Notes: generated by a model not told the origin, from the letters alone. DNA of 32,404 bases from Bermanella sp034110565 (GCA_034110565.1 JAWUYY010000014.1:1-32404), one strand, 5' to 3'. Positions 14,989 to 23,220 are shown, numbered from the stretch's first letter. Translations and numbers: made by a program.

Positions 14989-15282
14989 TTAAAGCAAACC
15001 ACCCTCAGACACGGTTAATTTTATTAACCGTGTACGTTTGAAACCTAGTTTAAGCACTGCTCATTATCTTTTTAAACTAGGTGGAATTCAGTGAATCCTG
15101 CACCTCAAAATAAGACATTAGTACAAATAAAAAACAGACCCAATACGTCCGTTAATTTGTAGTATTGACATGTTACCGAGCCGTTCTTCCTTTATGTTGT
15201 AATTAATCTTCAGGCCCACTTTAAGCGGCTAGTTATAAGCTAATGTGGGTTATAACTTTTAATAACAATACTGTGAGGATAT
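14989..15282. other. Intergenic region with three inverted repeats before the DJ-1/PfpI gene
   Basis: ACACGGTTAAT (15009-15019) pairs perfectly with ATTAACCGTGT (15023-15033), but no T-run follows. ACCTAGTTTAA (15043-15053) pairs perfectly with TTAAACTAGGT (15072-15082) across an 18-nt loop. GTTATAA (15232-15238) pairs with TTATAAC (15250-15256), inside a larger fold closed by CCCAC/GTGGG in the likely leader of the next gene. A consensus -35 TTGACA lies at 15165-15170 but without a good -10 at the right distance. The first hairpin may end the pmpAB transcript. No gene is seen. Confidence 0.5.
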
Positions 15283-15846
15283 ATGTCTAAAGTACTTATC
15301 ATTACCGGTGATTTCGTCGAAGACTATGAGAACATGGTCCCGTTCCAAGCACTTCTAGCTATGGGCTATGAAGTTGATACTGTATGCCCAGACAAAAACG
15401 CTGGTGACAGTATTGCCACCTCAATACACGACTTTGAAGGTGACCAAACCTACAGCGAAAAACGCGGCCATAACTTTATCCTGAATGCTACTTTTGCTGA
15501 TATAAACGCAGCTGATTACGATGGTCTGTATTTACCAGGTGGACGTGCTCCTGAATACCTGCGCTTGAATGCAAAAGTCATTGAGATCATTCAGCACTTC
15601 GCAAACAGTAATAAACCCATTGCATCTGTTTGTCATGGGCCACAATTACTAACCGCTGCTGGCGTAATAAAAGGTAAGAAAGTATCCGCTTATCCTGCAT
15701 GCCAACCAGAAATCGAAATGTCAGGGGCTGAGTATGTGGTACTGCCTATGGATGGCGCAATTACAGACGGCCAGCTCGTCACCGCACCTGCATGGCCGGC
15801 TCATCCTGCTATGCTGAAACAATTTGTGGCATTATTGCCCGCTTAA
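15283..15846 (+). CDS. DJ-1/PfpI family protein
   Basis: The 187-residue protein has the flavodoxin-like DJ-1/PfpI fold. The nucleophile elbow is SVCHGPQLL, with the reactive Cys followed by His; the conserved acid is in DFVEDYENMVPFQAL and the strand LYLPGGRAPEYLR precedes the elbow. Members include class I chaperones, glyoxalase III-like and protease-like enzymes; the ENMVPFQAL form resembles glyoxalase III-like and YhbO-like members. The exact activity cannot be told from sequence. TGAGGA lies six bases before the ATG. The following RHH gene starts 18 bases after the stop, so an operon is likely. Confidence 0.85.
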   Translation: MSKVLIITGDFVEDYENMVPFQALLAMGYEVDTVCPDKNAGDSIATSIHDFEGDQTYSEKRGHNFILNATFADINAADYDGLYLPGGRAPEYLRLNAKVIEIIQHFANSNKPIASVCHGPQLLTAAGVIKGKKVSAYPACQPEIEMSGAEYVVLPMDGAITDGQLVTAPAWPAHPAMLKQFVALLPA

Positions 15847-15864
15847 TACGTTAGAGAGAGAATT

Positions 15865-16263
15865 ATGTGCCAACTTTTTATTAGTGCCGATAGTCACTTG
15901 TGGAGCTCAAAAACCAAGTCGCTTCGAATACAGGGAGTTGTCACATCAATTCGTCTTGAGAATTTTTTCTGGGATATATTAGAGGAATTGTCATTTCGTG
16001 ATCAAATGACGGTTAACCAGATCATTACTAAACTCTATTTAGAGTCTCTCGATGCAGATCATGACATTGGTAACTTCACTTCTTTTTTAAGAGTGTGCTG
16101 CTCTCGTTATTTATCCTTAATAGCCGACGGCGATCTTTCACGTACAACTGAATTACCGTTAGAAAACGTCGATGCTAAAAATATAATTGAGCAAGAAGCA
16201 CTACGTAATAAACAGCGCAAGGCGCTCTTCAGCTATACACCTCACAAGTCTTCAATTAATTAG
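15865..16263 (+). CDS. Ribbon-helix-helix domain protein
   Basis: The 132-residue protein contains a ribbon-helix-helix core at about residues 18-75 (TKSLRIQGVVTSIRLENFFWDILEEL, then MTVNQIITKLYLE), matching the RHH_4 type found in small proteobacterial DNA-binding proteins. The C-terminal 40 residues are polar with no known motif. It has GAGAGAGAA upstream of the ATG and its stop lies two bases before the dld start, so it is translationally linked to dld. It could be a regulator of the operon; no operator can be assigned. Confidence 0.7.
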   Translation: MCQLFISADSHLWSSKTKSLRIQGVVTSIRLENFFWDILEELSFRDQMTVNQIITKLYLESLDADHDIGNFTSFLRVCCSRYLSLIADGDLSRTTELPLENVDAKNIIEQEALRNKQRKALFSYTPHKSSIN

Positions 16264-16265
16264 TC

Positions 16266-17975
16266 ATGTCAAAATTAAACACCATGTCGCGCCAGCAGTT
16301 AACGGCAAGCTTTAAAAAAATTGTGGGCGCACGCCATGTGCTGACCAGTGAGCGAGCTACCGCCCCGTTTAGAAAAGCATTTCGTGAAGGTGAAGGTCCA
16401 GCGTTAGCGGTTGTTAGACCAGCCACCCTTTGGCAACAATGGCAGGTGTTAGATGCATGCGTAAAAGCTAATGTTATTGTCATCATGCAAGCGGCAAATA
16501 CAGGTTTAACCGGCGGCTCAACACCAGTAGAGGGCTGTGATCGTAATACAGTGATCATCAACACAACACGCATTAATGATATTCATGTTTTAGAACCACA
16601 AGAACAAATTTTAGCGTTTCCTGGTGCCAGTTTATTTTCATTAGAAAAAGCCCTCGCTCCTTATGGTCGCGTCCCCCATTCAGTGATTGGCTCGTCATGT
16701 ATTGGTGCCTCTATTGTTGGTGGCATATGCAACAACTCCGGAGGCGCGTTAGTTGAACGTGGCCCAGCTTACACTGAACTTGCTTTGTATGGCCAAGTGG
16801 ATAAAGACGGTGCATTACATTTAGTTAATAATCTTGATATTAACCTAGGTAATACACCAGAAGAAATACTCACCAACTTACAAAACAAACACTACACGGC
16901 AAAAGACGTACTAAGCACAGGCAAGCTCGCCTCTGATAGCGACTATGCCGACTGGGTTCGTCAAACAAAAGATGACACCCCTGCACGCTTTAATGCAGAC
17001 CCAAGGCGCTTACACCAAGCTAGCGGCTGTGCAGGCAAGCTTGCTGTTTTTGCTGTGCGTGTCGATACCTTTATAAAAAACGAACAAGAACAAACGTTTT
17101 ATTTAGGCACCAACTCAACCAAAGCCTTACAAGCCGTAAGAAAAACCTTACTTGAGGATGCGTCCAGTCTTCCTGTTTACGCCGAATATTTACACCGCGA
17201 TATTTTTAATCTGGCCGATGATTATGGTCGTGACACCGTGCTGCTTATTAAAAAAATGGGCACCAACTGGTTGCCTAAGTTTTTTAATATCAAACGCCAG
17301 TTAGATACGGTTTGCTCCCATATACCTTTTATCAAACCCGGTTTTATTGACAAAATCACCTATAGAATGGCTAAGCTCTTCCCTAGCCAAACACCAAAAA
17401 AACTGCATGAGTGGAATGAAAAATACGAGCATCAATTAATTCTAACCATTAAGGGTTTTCTGAATGAAGAAACCCACACCTTGTTAGCCGAAATTCAAAA
17501 GCAGCACGAACTCGACTATTTTCAATGCAGCGAAGATGAAGCAAAAGCCGCTTATTTGTTACGCTTTGCCGCAGCAGGCGCCGCGGTGCAATACGCATCC
17601 ATCAACAAACAAGAGGTTCAATCCATTGTTGCCCTTGATATTGCATTAAGACGTAATGATGACGATTGGTTTGAAACCTTGCCTGATGAGCTCAACAATA
17701 AGCTAGTCAATAAACTGTATTACGGGCATTTTTTATGTCATGTTTTTCATCAAGATTATTTAGTTCGTAAAGGTGAAGACCCTAAAGCAATTAAAGCATC
17801 GTTATTAGCCATACTTGAAGAGCGCGGTGCTCAATACCCTGCCGAACATAACGTAGGCCATCACTACACGGCCAAACCCGCACTGGCAGATAACTACAAA
17901 ACCCTAGACCCAAGCAATGCGCTTAATTCTGGCATTGGCGGCATGTCGAAAAACTTACATTATAAAAGTGAGTAA
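16266..17975 (+). CDS. dld: Quinone-dependent D-lactate dehydrogenase
   Basis: This 569-residue FAD enzyme oxidises D-lactate to pyruvate and passes electrons to the quinone pool at the inner membrane. It closely follows E. coli Dld (571 aa): the PP-loop-type FAD domain includes AANTGLTGGSTPVEG (about 79-93) and GGICNNSGGALVERGPAYTE (about 150-170). The membrane-binding and cap regions follow, and the C terminus has GAQYPAEHNVGHHYTAKP, containing the conserved active-site histidines. The upstream DJ-1 and RHH genes probably share its transcript. DJ-1 glyoxalases produce lactate from methylglyoxal, so a link to D-lactate use is an attractive but unproved idea. Confidence 0.95.
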   Translation: MSKLNTMSRQQLTASFKKIVGARHVLTSERATAPFRKAFREGEGPALAVVRPATLWQQWQVLDACVKANVIVIMQAANTGLTGGSTPVEGCDRNTVIINTTRINDIHVLEPQEQILAFPGASLFSLEKALAPYGRVPHSVIGSSCIGASIVGGICNNSGGALVERGPAYTELALYGQVDKDGALHLVNNLDINLGNTPEEILTNLQNKHYTAKDVLSTGKLASDSDYADWVRQTKDDTPARFNADPRRLHQASGCAGKLAVFAVRVDTFIKNEQEQTFYLGTNSTKALQAVRKTLLEDASSLPVYAEYLHRDIFNLADDYGRDTVLLIKKMGTNWLPKFFNIKRQLDTVCSHIPFIKPGFIDKITYRMAKLFPSQTPKKLHEWNEKYEHQLILTIKGFLNEETHTLLAEIQKQHELDYFQCSEDEAKAAYLLRFAAAGAAVQYASINKQEVQSIVALDIALRRNDDDWFETLPDELNNKLVNKLYYGHFLCHVFHQDYLVRKGEDPKAIKASLLAILEERGAQYPAEHNVGHHYTAKPALADNYKTLDPSNALNSGIGGMSKNLHYKSE

Positions 17976-17983
17976 CTTTAATT

Positions 17984-18027
17984 AGGGTGTTTTGCTATTG
18001 AATGGACACATTCATTTCATGCACCCT
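17984..18027. repeat. Two-part stem-loop after dld
   Basis: AGGGTG (17984-17989) pairs with CACCCT (18022-18027), and inside it GAATG pairs with CATTC around a 4-nt loop. It follows the dld stop by about 10 bases. No T-run follows, so a rho-independent terminator is doubtful. Confidence 0.35.
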
Positions 18028-18101
18028 GTTGAATATCATCCAGCCTAATCCCTTCATCACACACAACCCCTGTAAATAAGCGCTCTTTTGTGCCTCTAAT
18101 T

Positions 18102-18110
18102 TGTTACAAT
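18102..18110 (+). promoter_or_regulatory. Possible extended -10 promoter of the YdiL-like gene
   Basis: TACAAT (18105-18110) is preceded by TGT, an extended -10 arrangement, and lies 38 bases before the ATG at 18148. No good -35 is seen. Confidence 0.4.
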
Positions 18111-18147
18111 CGGCTCATTTCCCGCACTACCACCAAGAGCCTACAAT

Positions 18148-18522
18148 ATGCACCCTGCTGAATTTAAAACCCTACGCGAAGCGGTTGGCCTTTCTATTTC
18201 TACCCTTGTGAAAGTTATTGATGTAGATGAACGCTCTATTCGTAAGTGGGAGTCGGGCAAAAAGAAATTACCTGTGGATGTTATTGAGGCTGTCGTCGCC
18301 ATTGATCAACTGCTCACCGACACTGCCAACCAAGCCTTTGCTGAATTTCAAAAAGCGCCACAAGACAGTGTTGTGCTGCACCGCTACATCGAAGAAGAAG
18401 ATTACCTAACCGCCCACCCTGAATTTGAAGGTCTGCCTATTACCACTTATGGCGTGTCCTTGTTCCGCTTAAGACAAAAGTTTATTGATGCAGGCATACC
18501 TGTTTCAATTGAATACATCTAA
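18148..18522 (+). CDS. YdiL/Aca2-like helix-turn-helix protein (DUF1870)
   Basis: The 124-residue protein has an N-terminal Cro/C1-type helix-turn-helix (about 5-50: LREAVGLSISTLVKVIDVDERSIRKWESG split over two helices) and a C-terminal region ending in RLRQKFIDAGIPVSIEYI. The layout and length match the YdiL family of E. coli, also the fold of Aca2, a repressor associated with anti-CRISPR genes. Nothing phage-like or anti-CRISPR-like is seen beside it: the next gene is a tRNA methyltransferase-like protein, so a housekeeping YdiL role is more likely. Function unknown. Confidence 0.75.
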   Translation: MHPAEFKTLREAVGLSISTLVKVIDVDERSIRKWESGKKKLPVDVIEAVVAIDQLLTDTANQAFAEFQKAPQDSVVLHRYIEEEDYLTAHPEFEGLPITTYGVSLFRLRQKFIDAGIPVSIEYI

Positions 18523-18540
18523 ACCCTTTATTTGAGCACA

Positions 18541-19185
18541 ATGAAACTCAGCACTCGACTCAACACCCTTTGCCAGATTATTCAAACCCATGAGTTTGAA
18601 CATATCTGGGATTGCTGCTGCGACCACGGCTATCTAGGGCAACAGCTCATGGCTGAACACCCTAATAGCCAAATCCACTTTGTGGATGTCATGCCCCATT
18701 TAATTGACGAAGTACAAACCCGCCTAGCCACCCAACCTCAAACCAATTGGAATGCGCAATGTATAGATGCTGCCAATATCCAATTGAACACCACACAAAG
18801 TCACCTAGTGATTATTGCAGGCGTCGGTGGTGACTTATTAAGTGAAATGGTTGCTGCCATTGTAAGTAATCATACGGCGCTGATTAGCAACAAACGGTTA
18901 GATTTTATCTTATGCCCAGTGCGCCAACTGCATAAAGTACGTGAAAGCTTAAACACCTTAAAACTGGGTTTAGTGAGCGAACAAATCGTACAAGACAATC
19001 ATCAGTTTTATGAAGTCATACAGGTAAGTAACCGATCTAAAACGCCGGTAAGTTTGGTGGGAGATATCATGTGGGACCTATCGAATGAGCAGCATCAAGC
19101 GTATCGTAATATCATGATTGCTCATTATGAAAAACAACCTAGCGATCAAGCTAAGTACTTATTGAAGTCGTATCTGAGACTATAA
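18541..19185 (+). CDS. TrmK-like tRNA (adenine-N1) methyltransferase family protein
   Basis: The 214-residue protein is a Rossmann-type SAM-dependent methyltransferase. The SAM-binding motif I is IWDCCCDHGYLGQQL (about 26-40), followed by HFVDVMPHLIDEV, and VIIAGVGGDLLSEM matches the conserved catalytic-region loop of the TrmK/COG2384 family, which methylates adenine 22 of tRNA in Bacillus. In gammaproteobacteria the target has not been well shown, so the substrate is uncertain. A TTG start at 18532 is possible, but the ATG at 18541 starts with the usual KLSTRLNTL of the family. Shine-Dalgarno is weak. Three neighbouring cysteines in motif I are unusual. Confidence 0.75.
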   Translation: MKLSTRLNTLCQIIQTHEFEHIWDCCCDHGYLGQQLMAEHPNSQIHFVDVMPHLIDEVQTRLATQPQTNWNAQCIDAANIQLNTTQSHLVIIAGVGGDLLSEMVAAIVSNHTALISNKRLDFILCPVRQLHKVRESLNTLKLGLVSEQIVQDNHQFYEVIQVSNRSKTPVSLVGDIMWDLSNEQHQAYRNIMIAHYEKQPSDQAKYLLKSYLRL

Positions 19186-19208
19186 AACATTACAAACAAT
19201 AATTATTA

Positions 19209-20384
19209 TTAAGCGCTTGTTTCAATTAACTTCACCCACTTGCTGAGTATATTTAACTGCCCTGCAGCAAGCTTGATACATACCAACAAGGGAACAGCTA
19301 TCAAGACACCAGCCGCGCCCCACAACCAACCCCAAATCAATAACCACAAAATCAATATTAAAGGGTTTAGTTGCATGTGCCGCCCCAGTACCGTGGGTGT
19401 AATAAATTGGGCTTCTAACAAATTGACCCCAAAATAAACAACAACGGGTAACAACGCAGCCGCTTCCATACCATACTGAGTAACGCCGGCAAGGCAGAGT
19501 ATGATTACAGCAATCATAGAGCCTAAATAAGGTGCAAAGTTTAGCAAGCCAACCAGTGCGCCCCAGAGCAAAGCATCATTGACGCCCATCACCCAAAATA
19601 TACCTGCGATGACGATTCCTAACCCAGTATTAATAATGGTTACCGTGACAATATAACGTGATAATTCTTTCTGCAGTTTGCCTATTAGCGCAACAGAACG
19701 GGGACTATTTTCTTCTAATGGAAAATTTTTCAAATAGCTCGTATATAACCCTGGTCCAAAAATCAGTAGAAACATCACCAAAATAAGGAATGTCGTAAAC
19801 TGCGCAACCACCACAGGTGTTGCGACCAGTATAGAGATGATGATATCTATTCCGCCCTGGGTCACTCGCGCTGAAAAAACGCTATTGTTCTTTTTTTCTT
19901 CCACAACAACCGGCTCATCATCACTACTAAACCACCCAAAGAAGCCGGTACTTTTTTTCTTCTCGGGCAATATCTCTTTATTCGCTTCAGCCACAGGGTC
20001 AACGCTAATAGCCTTACTTAAATTATCTAACTCTTCGGTCAACTGAGCCGAAAGTTTAGGCAGCTGTTCTATCCATTTTTGAGCCGGCCCTGCTAGCTCA
20101 ATACTTAATATCGTAATCGGCCCGCCAATCATGGCCAGCAAGAAAACAGCCGAAAGTGAACGTGGAATATAAAAACGTTTAAATAATGCCACCACAGGAC
20201 TGAGTAATAACGAAAACAGCAACGCCACAAGAATCGGTATGAGCAATGATTTAGCAAAGTACAAGGTATACAGAAGCGCCAACGCTAGTAAGCCATAAAC
20301 AGACAGGCTAAAAAGTGTGCGCTTGGGCGGTACAGAAGAACGGGTTGGCTCGTCTAAAGCAACAGGCTCTAATTTATCATCCAT
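19209..20384 (-). CDS. AI-2E/PerM family transporter
   Basis: The 391-residue inner-membrane protein has about eight membrane segments. The N-terminal LSVYGLLALALLYTLYFAKS and LLIPILVALLFSLLLSPVVA, and the C-terminal region with GLLNFAPYLGSMIAV and the PTVLGRHMQLNPLIL stretch, are diagnostic of the AI-2E transporter (YdgG/PerM) family. Between helices 3 and 4 is a charged cytosolic or periplasmic insert (about 143-172) rich in Lys and Glu. Members export quorum signal AI-2 or transport sodium/protons; the substrate here is unknown. The ATG overlaps the previous gene's end by eight bases, placing it last in the yqjD-yqjE cluster. Confidence 0.88.
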   Translation of the reverse strand: MDDKLEPVALDEPTRSSVPPKRTLFSLSVYGLLALALLYTLYFAKSLLIPILVALLFSLLLSPVVALFKRFYIPRSLSAVFLLAMIGGPITILSIELAGPAQKWIEQLPKLSAQLTEELDNLSKAISVDPVAEANKEILPEKKKSTGFFGWFSSDDEPVVVEEKKNNSVFSARVTQGGIDIIISILVATPVVVAQFTTFLILVMFLLIFGPGLYTSYLKNFPLEENSPRSVALIGKLQKELSRYIVTVTIINTGLGIVIAGIFWVMGVNDALLWGALVGLLNFAPYLGSMIAVIILCLAGVTQYGMEAAALLPVVVYFGVNLLEAQFITPTVLGRHMQLNPLILILWLLIWGWLWGAAGVLIAVPLLVCIKLAAGQLNILSKWVKLIETSA

Positions 20385-20649
20385 TATTATTACTCTCGTC
20401 GGGCGAGCTGCCCTTGCTAATGATGTAAGGGTAAAAGCTAGCGCCAGTACTCACAAGACTATATACAGCATGCCAACCTATGACTCTCGTGACGACTCCT
20501 GCTAACAGGCCAATACCAATAATTAAATAAGGACTATGCTTTTTTAAAGCCAGCTTTGACTGCGCGCCAGTCAAACTAAATTGCGCTTGGTGTGCATTCA
20601 AGCTGTTATTTCGTGCTTGAATTTTACGACGCAAGGCTTTACGAGTCAC
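20377..20649 (-). CDS. Small membrane protein of the yqjD-yqjE cluster
   Basis: The 90-residue protein has a basic N terminus (MTRKALRRKIQARN), one or two hydrophobic segments (about 38-55 and 58-75) and an acidic C-terminal end. It overlaps yqjE by 11 bases and perM by eight bases. Its position matches that of YqjK in E. coli yqjDEK, but sequence similarity is not clear to me. Function unknown. Confidence 0.65.
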   Translation of the reverse strand: MTRKALRRKIQARNNSLNAHQAQFSLTGAQSKLALKKHSPYLIIGIGLLAGVVTRVIGWHAVYSLVSTGASFYPYIISKGSSPDESNNNG

Positions 20650-21070
20650 TGCTTTGACCTTTTATAATCTGGCGAATATGTTGTCGGGTTAACGGTAAAG
20701 TAAGACTTTTCTGATAGTACTTCCAACCAATAACAATTCCCAGCAAGCCTAAAAATTGGAAAGCACACAGAAACAACAAACCCTGCGATACAGATGCATG
20801 CAATGAATAAACATACCAAGTCAGCAACGCACTCAAACTTATCCAACTCAGCATTAACATAGGAACAAACAGTTTTGCCAGTATGATTAAGCGTTTAATA
20901 TCAGTAACAGCCAGTTGCACCTCAAGCTGAAACAAATCAAACAATTCAGAACTGGTTGAGGCCGCTTGCTGTAGCCAACTCATCAACAGGTTTATCTCAT
21001 CTACCGTTTCAGGGGCGTTATGGTTATCTTGTGGATCTGGCGAACCTGTCGTACCTTTACCCTCAATCAT
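20639..21070 (-). CDS. YqjE-like phage holin superfamily membrane protein
   Basis: The 143-residue protein has two central membrane helices (about 62-86 and 92-112) flanked by polar ends, with the N-terminal helix LFDLFQLEVQLAVTDIKRL. This is the YqjE (phage_holin_3_6) pattern, a small inner-membrane family usually encoded beside DUF883 proteins, with no settled function; the holin name does not imply a prophage. It overlaps the upstream gene as ATGA. Confidence 0.8.
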   Translation of the reverse strand: MIEGKGTTGSPDPQDNHNAPETVDEINLLMSWLQQAASTSSELFDLFQLEVQLAVTDIKRLIILAKLFVPMLMLSWISLSALLTWYVYSLHASVSQGLLFLCAFQFLGLLGIVIGWKYYQKSLTLPLTRQHIRQIIKGQSSDS

Positions 21071-21357
21071 TTGCGTGAAAACAGACGTGAAATAACAAGC
21101 CCAGCAACAAACGCAATGCCTAAGCTTGCCAGTGGTTTTTCACGAATAAAAACGCTTGCTTGTTTACTCAGCTCTTCTGTTTTGGCACGGCCCTTAAGCA
21201 ACTGTTCAATTGCTTCATCCTTCATATCAACACCTGCCGCTTCAGCTGCTAATTTCAAATGGTCTTTGGCTTCCAATAATTGATCGTAAGCGCTCGATAC
21301 AGCCTGCTTACTGGCGGCCAATTCATCGTCTCTTGTGGTGCTTTTAGTTGTTGGCAT
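21067..21357 (-). CDS. DUF883 family protein (YqjD/ElaB-like)
   Basis: The 96-residue protein has a long amphipathic helical domain followed by a C-terminal membrane anchor (REKPLASLGIAFVAGLVISRLFSRK read in parts), ending in basic residues. YqjD and ElaB of E. coli have this layout and bind ribosomes at the inner membrane in stationary phase. GGAGAG lies just before the ATG. It is the first gene of a four-gene leftward operon with overlapping ends. Confidence 0.88.
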   Translation of the reverse strand: MPTTKSTTRDDELAASKQAVSSAYDQLLEAKDHLKLAAEAAGVDMKDEAIEQLLKGRAKTEELSKQASVFIREKPLASLGIAFVAGLVISRLFSRK

Positions 21358-21553
21358 TTTTACTCTCCGTTGAATGAGTCCATTTTGATAGTATCAGCTT
21401 TAGAGAAAAGATAATGGGGCATTGCTAGATCACAATACAAACAAAATCATGTGTTTGATAGCTATAAGCAATATGCTAACCCCTACCTCACCCCAGACAT
21501 AGCAACACCCGAACCATAAAGCCCATATGATGTTCTAGTAAAAAATAACAGCC

Positions 21554-22342
21554 CTACATAGCCGAGATGGCAATAGGCACTGGCTGCTGACGATAGAACT
21601 GACACAACAAGCGATACACCTCAGGCATGTGTTCTTTCATGACTTTCGGATCTTCAAAAAACGTTTCACTGCACACAGCAAAAAACTCTGCAGGATTGGT
21701 GAGCGCGTAATCGTCAAGTGGCAAAGGGCGATGCTTGTGCCAATCAACCTGCAAACGATCCCACGCCGCGGTAAAGATATCATGCCACTCACCCGCGCGC
21801 ATATCTGGGTGCATGGGCGGCGCGCCGTTGGCACCGTCACGCAGCATATCTAGCTTATGCGCAAACTCATGAATCACTACATTACTGGCTTTACCACCGC
21901 GCGCATGAGGGCCGGTATCACACACAGAGCTCCACGATAAAATTAACGGCCCACGCTGCCAAGCTTCACCACTCAAGCCAGGGCTTTTGGCATGCACCAC
22001 ACCATCGTCACTGCGATAAGATCGGTTCGGCACAAAGTCCCCTTCATAAATAATGACCGAATAAAAATGGTCATACCAATCCAAGCCAAGCTTTAAAATT
22101 GGGACACACGCCATAGTGGCAATTCTTAGGCACATATCATTGGTAAATTGAAAGTCACCACCAGATACAAAGCTTTTACGCACCAAAAACCGAAAGGTTA
22201 AGTCACGCAACGCATCACGTTCAGCACCTTCAAAGCGTGCCATCACCGGCCAGTCTGCCACTGCGGTCTCCCACTGTTGAGTAGTAAAGCCCATTTTCTT
22301 AACGCGTCTGGCTTCTAACCAATTACGGATTTTTTTAAACAT
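21554..22342 (-). CDS. mtfA: Zinc-dependent peptidase MtfA
   Basis: This 262-residue member of peptidase family M90 has the metal-binding motif VIHEFAHKLD (HExxH) and the downstream acidic segment ALTNPAEFFAVCSETFF, which supplies the third ligand. It follows E. coli MtfA through its length, including LGLDWYDHFYSVIIYEGDFV and RGPLILSW. In E. coli MtfA is a cytosolic aminopeptidase that binds the repressor Mlc and so affects glucose transport (ptsG). The frame is open from TTG at 22372, but the ATG at 22342 fits better. No mlc gene is in the window. Confidence 0.93.
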   Translation of the reverse strand: MFKKIRNWLEARRVKKMGFTTQQWETAVADWPVMARFEGAERDALRDLTFRFLVRKSFVSGGDFQFTNDMCLRIATMACVPILKLGLDWYDHFYSVIIYEGDFVPNRSYRSDDGVVHAKSPGLSGEAWQRGPLILSWSSVCDTGPHARGGKASNVVIHEFAHKLDMLRDGANGAPPMHPDMRAGEWHDIFTAAWDRLQVDWHKHRPLPLDDYALTNPAEFFAVCSETFFEDPKVMKEHMPEVYRLLCQFYRQQPVPIAISAM

Positions 22343-22507
22343 GACTGGCTTGTACCTTAGAAAAACACTCAAACTAACAATATACGTTAGTTGTATTAAA
22401 AATGAACATATGATTCTGTCACTTGATTATGAATCAATCAGGCATCTCTAAAAAGACGTTAGTTTTGCACTCTTCCCTAATAAATAAATTCATAATGTTT
22501 AGTCATA

Positions 22508-22543
22508 AAAAAACCGCTGCCATTTTCATAGCAGCGGTTTTTT
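22508..22543. terminator. Bidirectional rho-independent terminator after the peroxiredoxin gene
   Basis: A perfect 13-bp inverted repeat (22508-22520 and 22531-22543) built on ACCGCTGC/GCAGCGGT, flanked by A and T runs, with a 10-nt loop. It ends the leftward peroxiredoxin transcript 29 bases after the stop. Confidence 0.92.
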
Positions 22544-22572
22544 AAACCTTAAATCTTTAAAACTTTAAAAAA

Positions 22573-23175
22573 TTAAAGCTTGTCTGATTCAGCAGCTAGG
22601 TATTTAGCAACGCCTTCAGGAGATGCGTCCATACCTTTGTCGCCTTTGTTCCAGCCAGCAGGGCAAACTTCGCCGTGCTCTTCTGTGAACTGTAGGGCTT
22701 CGAACAAACGGATTAGCTCTTCCATGTTACGACCAAGTGGAAGATCGTTAACGATTTGAGAACGTACAACACCATGTGTATCGATGATGAATGCACCACG
22801 GAAAGCAACGCCACCGTCAGACTCAACGTCGTATGCTTTACAGATATCATGAGAGATATCAGCCGCTAGAGTGTATTTAACTTGGCCAATACCACCATCG
22901 TTAATTGGGGTGTTGCGCCATGCATTGTGAGTGAAGTGAGAATCGATAGAAACACCGATTACTTCAACACCAAGTTCTTTGAATTTGTCCATGCGGTGAT
23001 CAAGAGCGATCAGCTCAGAAGGACATACGAAAGTGAAATCTAACGGGTAGAAGAATACTAAACCGTATTTGCCTTTAATGGCTTCTGACAGTGTAAATTC
23101 GTCAACGATGCTGCCATCGCCTAGTACAGCCGCTACTGTAAAGTCAGGTGCTTTTTTACCTACAAGTACGCTCAT
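22573..23175 (-). CDS. Typical 2-Cys peroxiredoxin (Prx1/AhpC-TSA)
   Basis: This 200-residue cytosolic thiol peroxidase reduces hydrogen peroxide and organic peroxides. The peroxidatic Cys51 lies in FTFVCPSE and the resolving Cys171 in GEVCPAGW, so it is a dimeric 2-Cys enzyme of the Prx1 class. Related genes lie near rnt in Pseudomonas. The ATG at 23175 has GGAG seven bases upstream; GTG directly before it is not needed. A 21-bp palindrome at 23200-23220 lies in its promoter region. A second peroxiredoxin is encoded at 27639-28343. Confidence 0.95.
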   Translation of the reverse strand: MSVLVGKKAPDFTVAAVLGDGSIVDEFTLSEAIKGKYGLVFFYPLDFTFVCPSELIALDHRMDKFKELGVEVIGVSIDSHFTHNAWRNTPINDGGIGQVKYTLAADISHDICKAYDVESDGGVAFRGAFIIDTHGVVRSQIVNDLPLGRNMEELIRLFEALQFTEEHGEVCPAGWNKGDKGMDASPEGVAKYLAAESDKL

Positions 23176-23199
23176 CACTTACTCCATTTATAGTTGTAT

Positions 23200-23220
23200 C
23201 TGTTACGGTTACCATAACAG
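23200..23220. promoter_or_regulatory. 21-bp palindrome (putative operator) before the peroxiredoxin gene
   Basis: CTGTTA (23200-23205) and TAACAG (23215-23220) flank a centre CGGTTACCA that is itself symmetric; nine of ten base pairs about the centre match. It lies 25 bases upstream of the peroxiredoxin start. It does not fit the LexA spacing (13 rather than 8 bases between CTGT and ACAG) or the OxyR pattern. The cognate regulator is unknown. Confidence 0.6.

Noticed and set aside
15165..15170. Consensus TTGACA as promoter of the DJ-1 gene
   Set aside because: No acceptable -10 hexamer lies 16-18 bp downstream.
18148..18522. Anti-CRISPR locus suggested by the Aca2-like fold
   Set aside because: No small anti-CRISPR-like ORF or inverted-repeat promoter pair is adjacent, and the downstream gene is a tRNA methyltransferase-like protein. 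YdiL homology explains it.
20639..21070. Prophage holin suggestion from the YqjE-like gene
   Set aside because: YqjE is a chromosomal family linked to DUF883 proteins; no lysis, capsid or integrase gene of a phage is nearby.
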